Shown: positions 46,915 to 59,072 of the stretch, piece by piece
Numbering within the stretch: position 1 is the stretch's first letter
How the letters are laid out: each line of letters begins with the position of its first letter
Assembly: GCF_030272615.1 (NCBI RefSeq)
Contig: NC_081408.1
Span: 620,370,476-620,434,475 of the forward strand
DNA: 64,000 nt
Origin: Cryptomeria japonica
Lineage: Eukaryota > Streptophyta > Pinopsida > Cupressales > Cupressaceae
Direction of reading: 5' to 3'
The notes under the pieces: generated by a model
What the model was told of the DNA's origin: nothing
Seen by the model: the letters and a program-made list of their open reading frames with translations, nothing else
Databases searched by the model: none
Translations under genes and position numbers: made by a program

Positions 46915-47957
46915 TGTTGGTATTTTGGTATGGTTTTGTCATTGATGTCAACACCTACTTTGGAGATCCAGCAACATTCACCAGCAATCAGTAAACTGTT
47001 CAAAACAATCACCAGTATATGGTTAACCGGTAGGACATAATGTTCACCGGTACCTGCATTGACATGGAAGACACCTGGTAATGTCGAAGACATCATGTGG
47101 ACACTTTTCTTTGAAGTAATAATCATTGGCATATTCTTATTTGCATATTTGCTTTTACCGACAAATAGGTCCAGGTTATCTAGGGTTACACCGGCGGGTT
47201 TATCTTTTCCAGATCAGCATGGCACGCTATGGAGATTATTTATTATTGTTGTAAATGCATTAAGCCAACATGTTCAATCGTTTATTGCATCGGATATTAT
47301 ATTATTTGTAAAAAAAATTATTGTAATATCTTGTAGAGCCGACCTACTAAAATTGGTCTTAGGGTATGATATAAATGTAAGATCTTATATGTAAGATCAA
47401 GTGTGGAATGCGAAAAAGATTTAAGGAAGGGTATATGTGAGATCAAGCAGAGATATACATGAAGACATCATTTGAAGGTGAAGTTAGGTTTTTGTAGAAG
47501 CATATCAGCATTACACCGGTACTGAATCCAGCATATGAAGATGCTATTTTGTGCAGTACATTCTCATTGGATTTAACCATCCAACTGTAGTCAGTGTGAC
47601 TCCCATTTGTGTTTGAGCAGTGAGCTCTAGGCTGTTGGTCGTTCTGCATGTGCAGACCCCTCTTTGTACACTTACTATCTACAATAGTATCATCTGATTG
47701 TGGGTAAGGTTTCCCACCGTGGTTTTTCCCCTTACAGGGTTTCCACATACAAATATTTGTGTCATGTGTTGTGGATGACTTTATGTTTATGTTTCATGCA
47801 TTAATTCTTACCGATATAGCAATTTTCTGTTAACACTGTTTACCAGCATACTTAATTGTCTTACCGGTACTAAGCATTAAGTTGGTTGATAATATTTTGG
47901 TTTGAATTTATTAGACAACTGATTCACCCCCCCTCTCAGTTGTCCTCGGGACCTATA
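46915..47957 (+). mobile_element. solo copia LTR, TSD GCTCT
   Basis: A single LTR of the 5375-12024 family in plus orientation: start TGTTGGTATTTTGGTATGG, end ctctcagttgtcctcgggacctata. GCTCT flanks it on both sides (46910-46914 and 47958-47962), so it is a complete insertion reduced to one LTR by recombination. The last bases TA replace the usual CA. It retains the conserved ccgtggtttttcccc core (about 47717) and the cacccccc tract (47924-47932). Confidence 0.95.
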
Positions 47958-47962
47958 GCTCT

Positions 47963-49187
47963 GACTGGGGATGGTTGATTGCAAGATCAACACAAGAATT
48001 CAGAATCTATGGCAGAGCAGACCACCCAAAAACGGAATACATCTCTTCTCTTCTCAGAAACAAAGGGCTCCTTATTCTACCCAAACAGCAGGGCTATTTA
48101 TTGAAAACCACACAACTGAAGCAAAGCAATTGTACAAAAACACAACTTATTTATAAAATAGCTCTCAGCCACCGAAGTTGCAACCAACACTTTCCCTTAT
48201 GAAAAATCTGATTCTCGTCACTTAATAATGTAAACAATCTGAAGAAAATACTGATCATCAAAGAAATATTTCTATAGTGACACGCATCTTTCAGCATGCT
48301 TTTCCAATCACCATTATATGCATGCTCATCATGAACATAAATTTGAACCTTACTTTTATGATCAAGTACTGAAACATATCCATTCTTTTCATCATCTACT
48401 AAGTGCAATAAATCAGCATCTTTAATATCCCACTCTTGAAAAAATGAACATACCTCTGGCTCAAGCATATAATCTGAAATAAGATTTGAACATTCACTCA
48501 TCTTCACATCAAAAACTTCAAGATGGAGTTCAAACACACTAGCAAGAAAGCCATTACAAAAATCTCCATCCTAACACATGTCACTGCTGCATGGAATGGT
48601 ATCAGCATCATGGACCGGTTCATCATTTACAACATCTGGCTGATCAATTATTTCTTCATACAAAGGGTTAGAAACCAAATGAAGAATCCCCTTATGAACA
48701 TTGTGACAATGAAGTGGTTGGTCCATATCTATTCAACATTGAATAAAACATTAGAAAATTTGCTAAAGATATCATCCATTCGATCATCATAATCATCTTC
48801 ATCAGACAAAGAAGAAATTGAAACTAAGCTGGAACTATCCTCAACATTCCATGTTTCACAACCACAAAATTTCATCCTATGACCATCATTCTGAAAATCA
48901 AGTCAGTCATACTTATCTTGCCACAATTGATCCTTTTTACCAATAGAACACTCCTCATCGGTCAAAGAATAAAGGTGAATATCACTACCATTTACTTCAT
49001 CTAATGAATATCCAGCATGTTCACTTAGATTTTTTATCATAAAACCATCTGTTGGATCAGCATTTTGTTCGTCAAATGTATAAGCATTCAGTTCACAGTC
49101 CTTTTCTGAAGAATCCTCTTCACCATATTGCAGAAGGTCTTCATTAATAACTCTAAGGCTCTCCAACATTTGAACCTTCTTGTCCAC
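47963..49187 (-). pseudogene. downstream acidic ORF fragments of the gag-only element
   Basis: Open minus-strand pieces 49187-48903 (EEDSSEKDCELNAYTFDEQN, rich in Asp/Glu) and 48537-48151 (VCSFFQEWDIKDADLLHLVD) in different frames. They follow the Gag on the same strand and could be its C-terminal continuation or a separate small protein. Nothing in them resembles a known domain. Confidence 0.4.
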
Positions 49188-49285
49188 AACTTCAAGAGCT
49201 TTCCTAAGTTTTACAATCTTCTAGAATTGCATTGCACTTTGTTGTTCCATGTGACATTCTTTAAAAAATTGTTCATCAATGTGTG

Positions 49286-50254
49286 CTATATTTGCATTGC
49301 AATCATGTGTACCATTAGATTTCCTGAATTAATTTTGTGCACAACTTTCATATTAGAAAGATCATCAACATGATTATAAGAAGTGAAATCTGAAAATACT
49401 CTTACTTCCTCTTCAACACAATTGACATTATCAATATCTAAGTGAGGATCAACCATTGTTTGCACCAAATAACTTTGATTTTCATAGGGAATTAAATTAT
49501 CGTGGTTGCCAACACAAGTATGAACACCAAAACTCTGAAAATTATTCCTCACTTCACACTTAGTTGCAGCATTACAAGCACTATGACAGCAGACACTCGC
49601 AGATACAAGTCTTTTAGGAATGCCATATTTTATATTTTTTTCTATGTCCATGGCTATCACAAATGCCTGATGTAATGTCTTTGGCTCTTTATCCCTCAAC
49701 CTATAACTCATCTTACTTCCAAAGGCATCCAAATAAATCACTAGAGACACTTCATCATTTAGTTTATACCTTTGTGGGATCTCAGCCAGTGCTTTGGAAA
49801 ATCTGACATTGAAGGCTGGCACTAACTCACCTTCCTCAACTCTAATCTCCATCAACTTCCTCGGTGCATCATTAAAGTTTATTCTCTCAGCAAATTTCTC
49901 AAGAAAAGATGCAACTAATTCTTCCCATGAGGGAATAGAAGCTTCTTGCAAAAACGAGAACCAAATCCTGGCATCCCTTTTCAAACTCTGTACAAACAAT
50001 TTCATGCAAATATCCTCATGACAGATATCATAGTCATTCATTAAATCAACAAATTTTTTCACATGCATTCTTGTTGATTGTAACTGGTCCCCATTAAACA
50101 ATGGTAAATGCTTCCTAATGTCACTTGGAATCTGATTCGGGTAACCAGGTATGCCATCAAAACAGAATGGCACATAACCTTTAATAGAGAAATTTCTACA
50201 ATAATCCATTACTAACTGCAACCTTGCTTGAATACATTCACTATTTTCAACCAA
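49286..50254 (-). CDS. gypsy-type Gag of the gag-only element
   Basis: 322 residues with a clear Retrotrans_gag domain at about residues 60-190. Its landmarks are the helix KKFVDLMNDYDICHEDICMK, the D-A-R-I-W-F block, W-E-E-L-V-A-S-F-L-E-K-F and Y-R-L-R-D-K-E-P-K-T-L-x-x-A-F near the end. This is the capsid-like RNA-packaging protein of Ty3/gypsy elements. No zinc knuckle is visible; single Cys-rich spots near residue 220 (SVCCHSACNAATKC) do not fit C-x2-C-x4-H-x4-C. It lies about 600 bases inside the primer-binding site. An upstream piece (50552-50328, with an Ala run from a (TGC)5 microsatellite at 50442-50456) may be its N-terminus in another frame. It is the least damaged ORF of this element. 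Confidence 0.82.
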   Translation of the reverse strand: MVENSECIQARLQLVMDYCRNFSIKGYVPFCFDGIPGYPNQIPSDIRKHLPLFNGDQLQSTRMHVKKFVDLMNDYDICHEDICMKLFVQSLKRDARIWFSFLQEASIPSWEELVASFLEKFAERINFNDAPRKLMEIRVEEGELVPAFNVRFSKALAEIPQRYKLNDEVSLVIYLDAFGSKMSYRLRDKEPKTLHQAFVIAMDIEKNIKYGIPKRLVSASVCCHSACNAATKCEVRNNFQSFGVHTCVGNHDNLIPYENQSYLVQTMVDPHLDIDNVNCVEEEVRVFSDFTSYNHVDDLSNMKVVHKINSGNLMVHMIAMQI

Positions 50255-50839
50255 TAAAAATTATTGCAGCTAGAGTCTACCTTCCCTGTTACTCAAAATA
50301 CTTCACCCATGCCTTAACTGAAATTTTTCAAAATAGGAAATATGTGAGGTGTGAATTTCTTTTCCTTTCTATGGTGACATTTTCACCTAATAAGGAACAA
50401 ATAATTACCTCAACAATGAGGAATACCTGGTAAAATAATTTTGCTGCTGCTGCTGCTCTGATATTTGGTAAGATCTTTCTGAGATCTTCTAACATTATAC
50501 ACTGATCTTCATACAAAGTCGCAACCTCCTCCACGGAGGAAAATATCTTCAATAAATTATTTGGGATCTACAATCATAAAACCCCAAGCAGCTGCTAAAT
50601 CTTTGATGCAAGTTCACCAAATCTTTTAAATTTTTTACCACAATGCACACTGGTGCAGAAATCTTTCAGAGTCTCCACTCACTGCTATGAGAATTTATAG
50701 AATCTTTTATAAAATATGAATAGATCTGGACTTACACAAATATAAAAGGACAACAGATTTACAACCCTTTTATGACTCTTTCCTCAAATGGACATGGCTA
50801 GACTAACTGGCTTTAATTTGACAAAATTTCACATCATTC

Positions 50840-50857
50840 TCCCCAGCAAAGTCACCA
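50840..50857 (-). promoter_or_regulatory. primer-binding site of the gag-only element
   Basis: Minus strand TGGTGACTTTGCTGGGGA, three bases inside the LTR, similar in form to the TGGCGCCGTTGCCGGGGA site of some plant gypsy elements. It fixes the minus orientation together with Gag. Confidence 0.7.
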
Positions 50858-50860
50858 TTT

Positions 50861-53800
50861 TGTTGGCTCTTTTTTATGCTAAACAAAAAAATCAACAACC
50901 AGTATAATCTACAACCAAATTTTGAAAGGTAGCGAACCTCAACTATGATTTCAAAGGACTAACTAGACCAACTTAACAAGGATATTTAATCCTTCCTCTC
51001 TTCAAGCTCTGCAAGGCCTAGGCAGGTTTACCTATGATGCACTTCAAATACAGTCTAAACTCACACATAACATCACCATTAAAGCAAAAATCTCAAACAT
51101 AGCTCAACAATAAGGAAAGTACTGCAAACTAGCTACATTCACATTGACTCTCAACTACATTAGAGCTTGAGATAAGTGGGACAATACCACAAAACAAAAA
51201 GAAAGGATATTAAATTTTGATTTGATTTTTAAAATGACGCAAATGACCTCTAGCTGTAACAGATCAATGCCTCATCCTGGGCATAGAGTCAATACAAATA
51301 ACTACAGATGGAATCCAAGCTGCATATCAAATTTATTGAAAAAATTTCCCTGTATTAATGCCTGACATTGACACATTCTAAATTCATTAAAGGATCATAC
51401 ATAATCCAAACATTAACCCAAATCCCCAATTTCTACTCATAGAATTTAAATATCTTCTGTAAAGGATGCCTAAGAACAAGAATTACACTCTCCCTTTGAG
51501 AAGATAAACCCAAACTTCCTTAAAGACTGAATTTATTGAATTTGAAGAAACGTCTGAAGACAATCTACTACACTGCATATATGCCTTACATATATGTGAC
51601 CTGAAACTAAGATACAACCTGCAAAATATATCTACTCCATGACAACAGAATAGGAACATCAACCATTACAACCAAGAAAATCAAAATGCATAAAACTGGA
51701 ACCTGCAATTTTGGATTTCTCCCTTGGAGAAAAATTCCAAAAAAAATTGGGAACCCTTACAATTGAGAAGAAATGAGAATATGACGGAGAGGTAAAAAGA
51801 TCATATTTCATCAAAATTTGCCAAGTGTCCTTTTTCCATAACTGCAAGAATATCTCCTTTTCTTCTCATGGAAACTACTCTCAAAATATCTCATGTTTTT
51901 TTAAACTAATTATATGACTACATTCCTCATCCCGAGAGCTTTCCGATGATATATTTTTCCTGCCATTTCGGGTAAAAAATACCCTATGGGCGAATTAATC
52001 TTGAATGTGGAACCATCATTTAAATTTTTCGAATTTTCCACATAGTTGAAACTATACATTTAACTTTAATTTTTCAGTCCATTTTTTGCCCTACATCCTG
52101 CCATGTGGCAGCTTTTGATTTGTCAGGAGGGTCCACTGGGCACCACCTGGGATGACACCTCATCTATCCACCACTTGTCGGCCACCTGGATCGCCACTAG
52201 ACTGTCTGCTTGTCGCCACCTGTCTGCCATGTCATCGCCACCTCACTCAGACTTGCCAGTCGGATTGCCACTTGGACCTGCCACATCACCTTTCGCCATT
52301 TCGTGATGGTTAATGGGCGAGCAACTTTGGATAGCGAAACAACGTCAACCATCCGATCTCCTCAACTTGCACGATCTTTAACATTTCGCGAAGGCTATCT
52401 TTTGAGCATCTTTGGCTTGTGAAACAAAGTTAGTCGTCCGATCGCGATGAACCTGCTCACTCGTTAATCCATTCTTTCTCTACAAAACCCGCCTACCTCA
52501 GGATTCATCCATACATGGGGTCCACCTGGTCACCAGTTGTCTCTTCAGTCGCCTCGAGATTCATGCCCGCGCGTGTGGGATCCACTGGGCGCCCAACCTG
52601 CACCATGCGTCAAAAGCCTTCAAGGCTTTGACACTATGGTAGTGAGGAGCTTTACTTTTAAACATTAAAATTTGCCCCTACCCAGTCAATGTGGGATTAA
52701 TGTCTTTTGCCTGGGACTGTGTTTTTTGAAGCTTTCCTGAGTGTTTTAATGGCTACCAATGCATTTGCTTTAAAATTTTGAATGCCTTTCTGCTTGCTGC
52801 GTGGGACAAGATTGGGATTATGCACCTACCATTTACCTTTGCTTTAAAATATTTTAATTCCCTTCTCATTTTTCACACTAAATGGGATTTGCTGAAGATT
52901 CTGGCATTTGTTTTAAAAAAAATTACGCCCTTTCAAACCACGAACAGCATTGGTTTGGAATTTTCTTTAAGCCTGCTAATTGCATTAGCTGCAAGTTTAA
53001 ATGCTCCTTTATATTTTTGCAGGCAAAGGAGGATGTTGGTTGGGTGTTGAACCAAGCTTTACACCTGCTGATTGCTATTTAAAAATCTTTTGCTGCCTCT
53101 TTCAAACACCACATAGAGGAGGAGAGAATATGGCTGGAAATTAGCATGCCATTTGCATCTGCTTGGAAAGTTTAAATGGCCCCCTTTCTTCATGGTACAA
53201 ATCTGGAAAAGACTGCAGATTGCATTTTCTTTTTGAAAGTTTCATATGCCTTTTCAAATTCCACGTATGGCAGTCAAGGAGAATGTTGCCAATTGCATTT
53301 GTTTGAAAGTTTAAAATCTTTTTTCACCTACAGCCACACCCACGCACAGGCAAGGAGGAGATTGTAAATATATTTACCTGCCAATGCATTTGCTTAATGG
53401 TATTTGTTGAAACTCTTAAAATCTTTTCAATGCCACCATCTGCCATTTACAATTGCCTTGAAGATTTATGAAATTATGCCATTCATCCTGCTCTCTTAAA
53501 TTGGGCATTTCAAATGCCAATTGCTGGAGTTGTTTATTGCCTTTTCAACGCTGCCCCGGCAAAAAAAAAACATTACACAAGCCAAATCCTTGTTTGGAAG
53601 TTTCCATGTCTTAGACATGCTTTTCACTTTTTGCACTTGATGACACGCATTAAGAATTTTAAAATCTTCACTCAAACCAAGTTGCCAATGGAACTCGAGT
53701 TGACATTGGTATACATTGCCATGAATTTAAAACCATTTTCGCCATAAAATCAATGCACGGGCATGAGCCAGGTCGGGCCCCAAAGTGGGTCCGACTAAAA

Positions 53801-54973
53801 AAAAAATTGTTTTCATGCAATTGACCTTTGAAATGCCTCACGAACCTTAAAAACACCTCTAGAATCTATCGACACCATTTTCTTATCATTAAACTGAGTT
53901 TTGCGACTTTCAGGCACCTGCGCCACATTTTTCGAATTTAATCGCAAAGATGTAATTTTCAAACTGGTCAAAACACCTTTCTGGACTTTGCAAATTTATA
54001 GGCATGTACTCTGATATACAAACATGAACTCTGCCAAGCGATGTTTCAAGATGAATCCCGAGTGAAGAAATATTAATGGTCAAAGATGACCAACTGGCTT
54101 TGTCAGCACTGCGGACCTGATGAAGTCAGTGCGCAGGGAACTCATGACGCCTTTCTTAAAAATATCAAACGATCTTCGTAGACCCTCAAATATGAGGCAT
54201 AGGTACCTTGAAGTACATATCAAAACTTAGAATGTTCATTTCTACTGGGAAACTGATAGGGTGCAAATGGTGCGCTCATGAAAATAGCAACTTTAACTGA
54301 TGTAGCAATGAAAATACGGAACACTGAATAAGGTGGCTCAAGAAACCCTTTTGAAAACTGATCAAATGGATTGGCAGGAGCTTGAAATTTGAAACATAGC
54401 TTGTCTTTTATACCAAAAATAACTCAGAAAAAACATTCTGATATGACACTCACTGGGGAAACTTTTACACATGTGAAAAGGAGGGCTCCGACTAGCAGCT
54501 GAAACAGGGACTTGTCAAAAAACACAAACTGCAAACGGATTGAGCTTACCAAACTGGGCAAATGGATTCACAAGGACTTGAAATTTGGCATGGGACCTCA
54601 CTTTTATGCATAGAATTTAGTGCTTTTTGAAATTCTTTATGATGATCATCAGGGCAAATTTTATAGGAGCTCAAAGAAGGCTACTCAATAAAATCTGCAT
54701 TTGCACCTAACATACACTCTCAGCTCACCCCTTGAAATGGGTACCTGATAAATTGATCCAAACTGAATTCTAAAAGTTGCAAAACACTTAATAGGCCAAA
54801 TGAAAGGTATAGGACACATTTCAAAGCTCTACCTCTTGATGATTAACTAAGTCCATTTTACCCTCTCTTTAACTATGCCATTCAAACTGACTCATTTTAT
54901 GATCATTTGGAAATGCAGAGAAAAATTTTGAAATGGGCACCTCAAATTCACTCAAATTTAATGAGTCCCAACA
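50861..54973 (-). repeat. 5' LTR (4.1 kb) of the gag-only element
   Basis: 4113 bases, minus-strand TGTTGGGACTC at 54973 to AGCCAACA at 50861, paired with 42788-46906. No gene inside. Confidence 0.94.
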
Positions 54974-54978
54974 TGAAG

Positions 54979-56040
54979 TAGAGAAGCAAGTGTAGCCATA
55001 GCATTTGCTGCTTTGTTGTCATTTCTTGGAATCTGCTGAAAAGTTATTTCTACAAAGTATTTCTTGATATCATCAACCATCTTTTTATTAGGCATTAATT
55101 TGTCATCCTTTGTTTGATAGTCATCATTAATTTGATTGATGACAAGCTGAGATTCTCCAAAGACTTGAAGTTGTGTAATGTTCCATTATATAGCCATTTT
55201 GATACCTGTAACCAAAGCTTCATATTTTGCGGTGTTGTTGGTGCATGGAAAGCTTAATTTGTATGCTTTTGGGATTGTATGACCTTGTGGTGTGATGAAT
55301 AGAATACTTTCTCCTGATCCATGCTCTGTATATTAATCATCAAAGTATAACTGCCATGTTTTTGTGGTGACTGTTAGGATATCAGCATCGGGAAATTCAA
55401 TCTGTAAAGGATGATCATCTTGAAGTGGTATCTCAGCTAGTTGGTCTGCAATGACTTGTCCTTTTATAGCTTTTCTATCAACATACTCAATATCAAACTC
55501 ACTCAGGATCATGATCCAATTTTCTAGTCGTCCTATTAATGTTGCCTTGCTAAGTAAATATTTCAGAGGATCGATTTTAGCAATTAACTGGATGGAATGA
55601 GATAGTAGATAGTGTCGTAATTTTTGAGAAGAAAAAACAACTGCTAAGCATGCTTTTTATGTTGGTGAATAGTTGATCTTGTATCCTACTAGTGTTCTGC
55701 TAATGTAGTAGATGGCTCATTCTTTTCCTTCATTATCCTGTTGTGCCAGCAAAACTCCTGATGATGCTTTGTTGGTCGATATATAGAGTAATAACAGCTT
55801 TCCTAGAATTGGTGAAATTAGTATAGGTGGTTGCATGAGATATGCCTTGATCTTGTTCAATGTGTCCTCACATTGATGGTCCCATTTGAAATGAACATTT
55901 TTGTGCAATAGATGAGTAAATGGTTGACATTTATCTGCTAGTTGAGCAACAAATTTTGTGATTGACTGGAGTGATCTAAGTTGACTTATATTCTTGGGAG
56001 ATGTCATTTCCATGATTGCTTTAACCTTAGTTGGATCCAC
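54979..56040 (-). pseudogene. gypsy RNase H and second RNase H-like domain
   Basis: From 56040 the minus strand encodes the connection and RNase H region (MDPTKVKAIMEMTSPKN, PPILISPILGKLLLLYISTN). It continues through stops into SKATLIGRLENWIMILSEFD and KGQVIADQLAEIPL. A second RNase H-like stretch follows (YTEHGSGESILFITPQG, PCTNNTAKYEALVTGIKMAI). Two RNase H-like domains in a row are known from Tat-lineage gypsy elements. The reading ends at the TGAAG insertion site of the gag-only element; integrase resumes beyond it at 42560. Scattered stops make this non-functional. Confidence 0.82.
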
Positions 56041-56203
56041 TTAGATACCTCTAGCTGAAACAATGTATCCCAATAGCTTGCCTGAAGTGGCACCAAAGTC
56101 ACATTTCTTAGGATTTAGCCTTAGCTTGTATTGTTCTAACCGGTCAAAGATCTTTTCCAGTATCTCTACATGTTCTTCTTTGTTGTGTGATTTTTCTAAG
56201 ATG

Positions 56204-56730
56204 TCATCCACAGTCTTCCATGAATGTATGCATCATGTCATAAAATATAGTTGTCATAGCTCTTTGATATGTAGCACTGCCATTCTTTAATCCAAAAGGC
56301 ATGATGTTCCAGCAGAAAGTACCCCATGGACATGTGAAAGTTGTCTTTTCTTGATCTTCGAGTGCTATTTTGATCTGATTGTATAGAGAGAAACCATCCA
56401 TTAAAGAAAACATGGAGTGTCCAGCAATTAAATCTATAATGATTTCGATGTTAAGCAAAGGAAAATCATCCTTTGGACATGCGTTGTTAAGATCTTTGAA
56501 GTCTGTGCATATTCTGATGCTTTTATCTGGTTTGAAATAGGAACAATGTTGGATACCCATTGAGGATAAGCTACAGGTCTGATGAATCCGACATCCAATA
56601 ATTTCTTTAGTTCTGCTTTGACTAGAAAAGCGATATGTGGATGCATCTTCCTTAACTTCTGTTTGACTGGTTTGGCTCCTGTACTAACATTTAAGTGATG
56701 CATAATAAGCTCTGGATCTAACCCTGGCAT
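56204..56730 (-). pseudogene. gypsy reverse transcriptase, frameshifted at the catalytic box
   Basis: Two overlapping frames. 56730-56434 gives MPGLDPELIMHHLNVSTGAK, KKLLDVGFIRPVAYPQWVSN. 56560-56204 gives RICTDFKDLNNACPKDDFPL, LMDGFSLYNQIKIALEDQEK, TFTCPWGTFCWNIMPFGLKN and ATYQRAMTTIF. The frame changes near 56535. At the end, MHTFMEDC is followed out of frame by VDDILEKSH: two bases are missing exactly in the YVDD codons. The enzyme copied the element's RNA into DNA; this copy cannot. Confidence 0.9.
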
Positions 56731-56760
56731 GTCTTCATATGACCAGGCGAAATTGATTTT

Positions 56761-57837
56761 TCATCGTTTGAAGAATTCTATATATTGTTGCATTTCTTCT
56801 TCAGACAGAGAAGTCGCTGGATGAAGAATCTTTGGTTGCTCTGTTGTGCCAATGTTAATTGCCTCTGTTGGTTTGATCAAAATGGATGACCTTTCTTGAT
56901 AGTGCCTAGGTAAAGTGTCAAATCTCCCATCTTCTGGTGCCTCGAGGAGGTTTTCACCGTTAGATGTGTCCTTTCTTTTTACTTTTTCTCGATCTAATAT
57001 TGCCAATAAATGGTTTTCAACATTAGACTTGATATTATTTTCAATATTTTCACTTTTGCAACTAGGAGATTTGGCACCCACTTGACTAGAAGATGCATTG
57101 CTGAAATTCCTGGTGAGAGTTGTTGCGGGTTCAATTGCATTAAGATATATAGATATGGCATGGTCATTCAGAAAGGTATCAATGGCGATATGTCTTTCAT
57201 TTTCCCAATCAATAAGTTTGGGGTGGATTAGAGGTAGGGGATATTCAGGTTGGGATGTTTCGAGGGTATCAAGGGTCATGATGGATATATCAAAGTTTTC
57301 AATATGTATGTCGATGTCTATAACGGTACTCTCATTAGAATGACCTCGCATAAGAAACTCCTGCTTGTCCTCGGTTAAGTCCAAGTTAGTCGAATGTGAT
57401 TCTAATTCAAGTGAACTATTTCCTGACGTTTGTCCTGCATGCATGTGAACTACATCAACTCCTACATCTCCTTCAAAACAATTTTCTTCAGCTAATTCTT
57501 TAGAGTGATAGGAATCCCATTCCCATTCATTAGAATCTGTATCACTTGCAACTTGCAATCTACAGATTTGGTCATATAGCATTTCTTCTGCTTTTCTAGC
57601 TATGTTTTTTCTTCTTTCATATTCAACTTCTTCAGGATTGAGATTGAGTTTTGTCAATTTTTCTATGAGCTCTCTTGGACTTATATTAGCTTCTTTCTTG
57701 TTTGGATTGAGATTTAATTCTGCTTGAGAGGTGCTTTTAGTTTGTTTCTGTTGTTGATTTGAAGTTTGCTTATTTTCCCATTTCATGTTTGCTTGTGTTT
57801 GTTGCTTAGTTGATGTTTCTTCTCGTTCAATTGCCAA
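56761..57837 (-). pseudogene. gypsy pol spacer between protease and RT
   Basis: 358 open residues in the pol frame, ending at a TGA (56761-56763) after QQYIEFFKR; the frame continues KINFAWSYEDMPG into RT. The sequence is Glu/Asn/Ser-rich and low in motifs (LIEKLTKLNLNPEEVEYERR; IDIDIHIENFDISIMTLDTL). Such long spacers occur in Tat-like elements. No catalytic function expected. Confidence 0.7.
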
Positions 57838-57904
57838 TTATTCTTGTCTGTTTTCATATTCCTCTTGTTGTTCACTAAAAGATGTGTCTTCTGGTAGATT
57901 AACT

Positions 57905-58040
57905 TGTCCATACCCTAAGCCTGTTTTGTCTATAGTCTACTGAGTGTAAGGTTGGATAGGTTCTGAGATACCTTCTTTTCTTTTTCCTATAGGACCTGTT
58001 CCAGTGTATCCCATTCTTTTGAGAATGTTAAATCTTTTTC
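57905..58040 (-). pseudogene. G-patch-like segment in gypsy pol
   Basis: Minus-strand translation reads LKRMGYTGTGPIGKRKEGIS, then EPIQPYTQ, a stop, and TIDKTGLGYG. The Gly spacing (G-Y-x-G-x-G-x-x-G-K, then G-L-G) fits the G-patch, a short nucleic-acid- or helicase-binding module also known from some retroviral and retroelement proteases. It lies between protease and RT. Confidence 0.6.
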
Positions 58041-58518
58041 CATACTTTTCTGTAGGTATACGGACATTGTTGATTTTTTGTTGAAATTATTCATCTTTGT
58101 ATAGCCATTGTAGCACATCTTTGTCTTATTTTTCCTCTTATAAGGTTCCAGCATTAACAAATGCTCCATCAAATATCAGAAAATGTTTTACAATTGGTTG
58201 TTGTTTAGAGTTTGATGGTTTTCCAAAGGATTTAGGAGAAAGTGGTAATTGTGATATTGAATATTCTTCATTCCCTCTATCTCTTAGCTGCATTTGTTTT
58301 TCCATACTTGACAAGATAGAGGCAAATGATTGTTCCTTGGATTGTGTGTTTGAAGATGATGCCTCCCTATTATGAGGAACAATGACTTCTTGAATTGGTT
58401 TAAGATTACTACAATACTGAAATGGATTTGAATCTGCTAAGATCGTGTTTTCCTGCCCATTGTAGGAAAACTTTAAGCATTGATGGTATGTTGATGGAAC
58501 AACTTGAATTTCATGTAT

Positions 58519-58887
58519 CTAGGGTCTTCCCAAGAGTATGCTATATGATAAATCTAAGTCTATAACTTGGCATGTTGTGTCTTTCTGCAAAGGTCCCACT
58601 CTGATAGGTAACATCACAATTCCTTTAGAGGAATGTTCTTCTTCATCATAGGCTTTAATGGTGATCTTTTTTTGAGGATCAACTGCATCTTCTGAATAAC
58701 CTAGAGCACGAACAAGACTCAAAGAGCGGATATTTAAGCCAGCTCCTCCATCTATTAGGACATGTTTAACTCGCGTCTTATGAATGATGACTTCGATATG
58801 CAAGGGAGCGTTATGTGGATGTTGCAGGGACATGTCGTCTTCTTTAATGAATGATAAGCAGTGAGGGGTTGTTAGGTGTCCCACCAT
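58519..58887 (-). pseudogene. gypsy aspartic protease
   Basis: 122 residues with the active-site LIDGGAGLNI (D-G-G-A form, typical of this plant gypsy group) near residue 46 and the C-terminal hydrophobic-hydrophobic-Gly signature YSILLGRP. After GRP a TAG (CCC TAG) replaces the Trp of the conserved GRPWIH. The frame then continues IHEIQVVPSTYHQCLKF toward the G-patch-like segment. It matures Gag and Pol. Confidence 0.85.
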
Positions 58888-59072
58888 GATTTGGAATTGA
58901 TCGATATTAAGATCTTTGGAAACTGTTGTATCTACTAATGCTCGTTCAAGAATTTATTTGTGTGCAGGTGAAAGCTTTAACAGTTCTAAGATGGATATTT
59001 GTGCAGGTGTTTTCTGCAATTGATCCACTAGGTTGTATTGTTTGGTAGTGGATGATGTGCTTGTCATAGGAC

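Larger units (their letters stand above)
42788..54973 (-). mobile_element. gag-only gypsy-type element with 4.1-kb LTRs, TSD TGAAG
   Basis: Very long paired LTRs (42788-46906 and 50861-54973) are flanked by TGAAG (42783-42787 and 54974-54978). The interior, about 2.9 kb after removing the solo LTR, encodes a gypsy-type Gag on the minus strand and two further short ORFs. There is no protease, RT, RNase H or integrase. This matches large retrotransposon derivatives or terminal-repeat-with-GAG elements, which depend on other elements for transposition. It is inserted in the gypsy element between RNase H and integrase. Confidence 0.92.
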
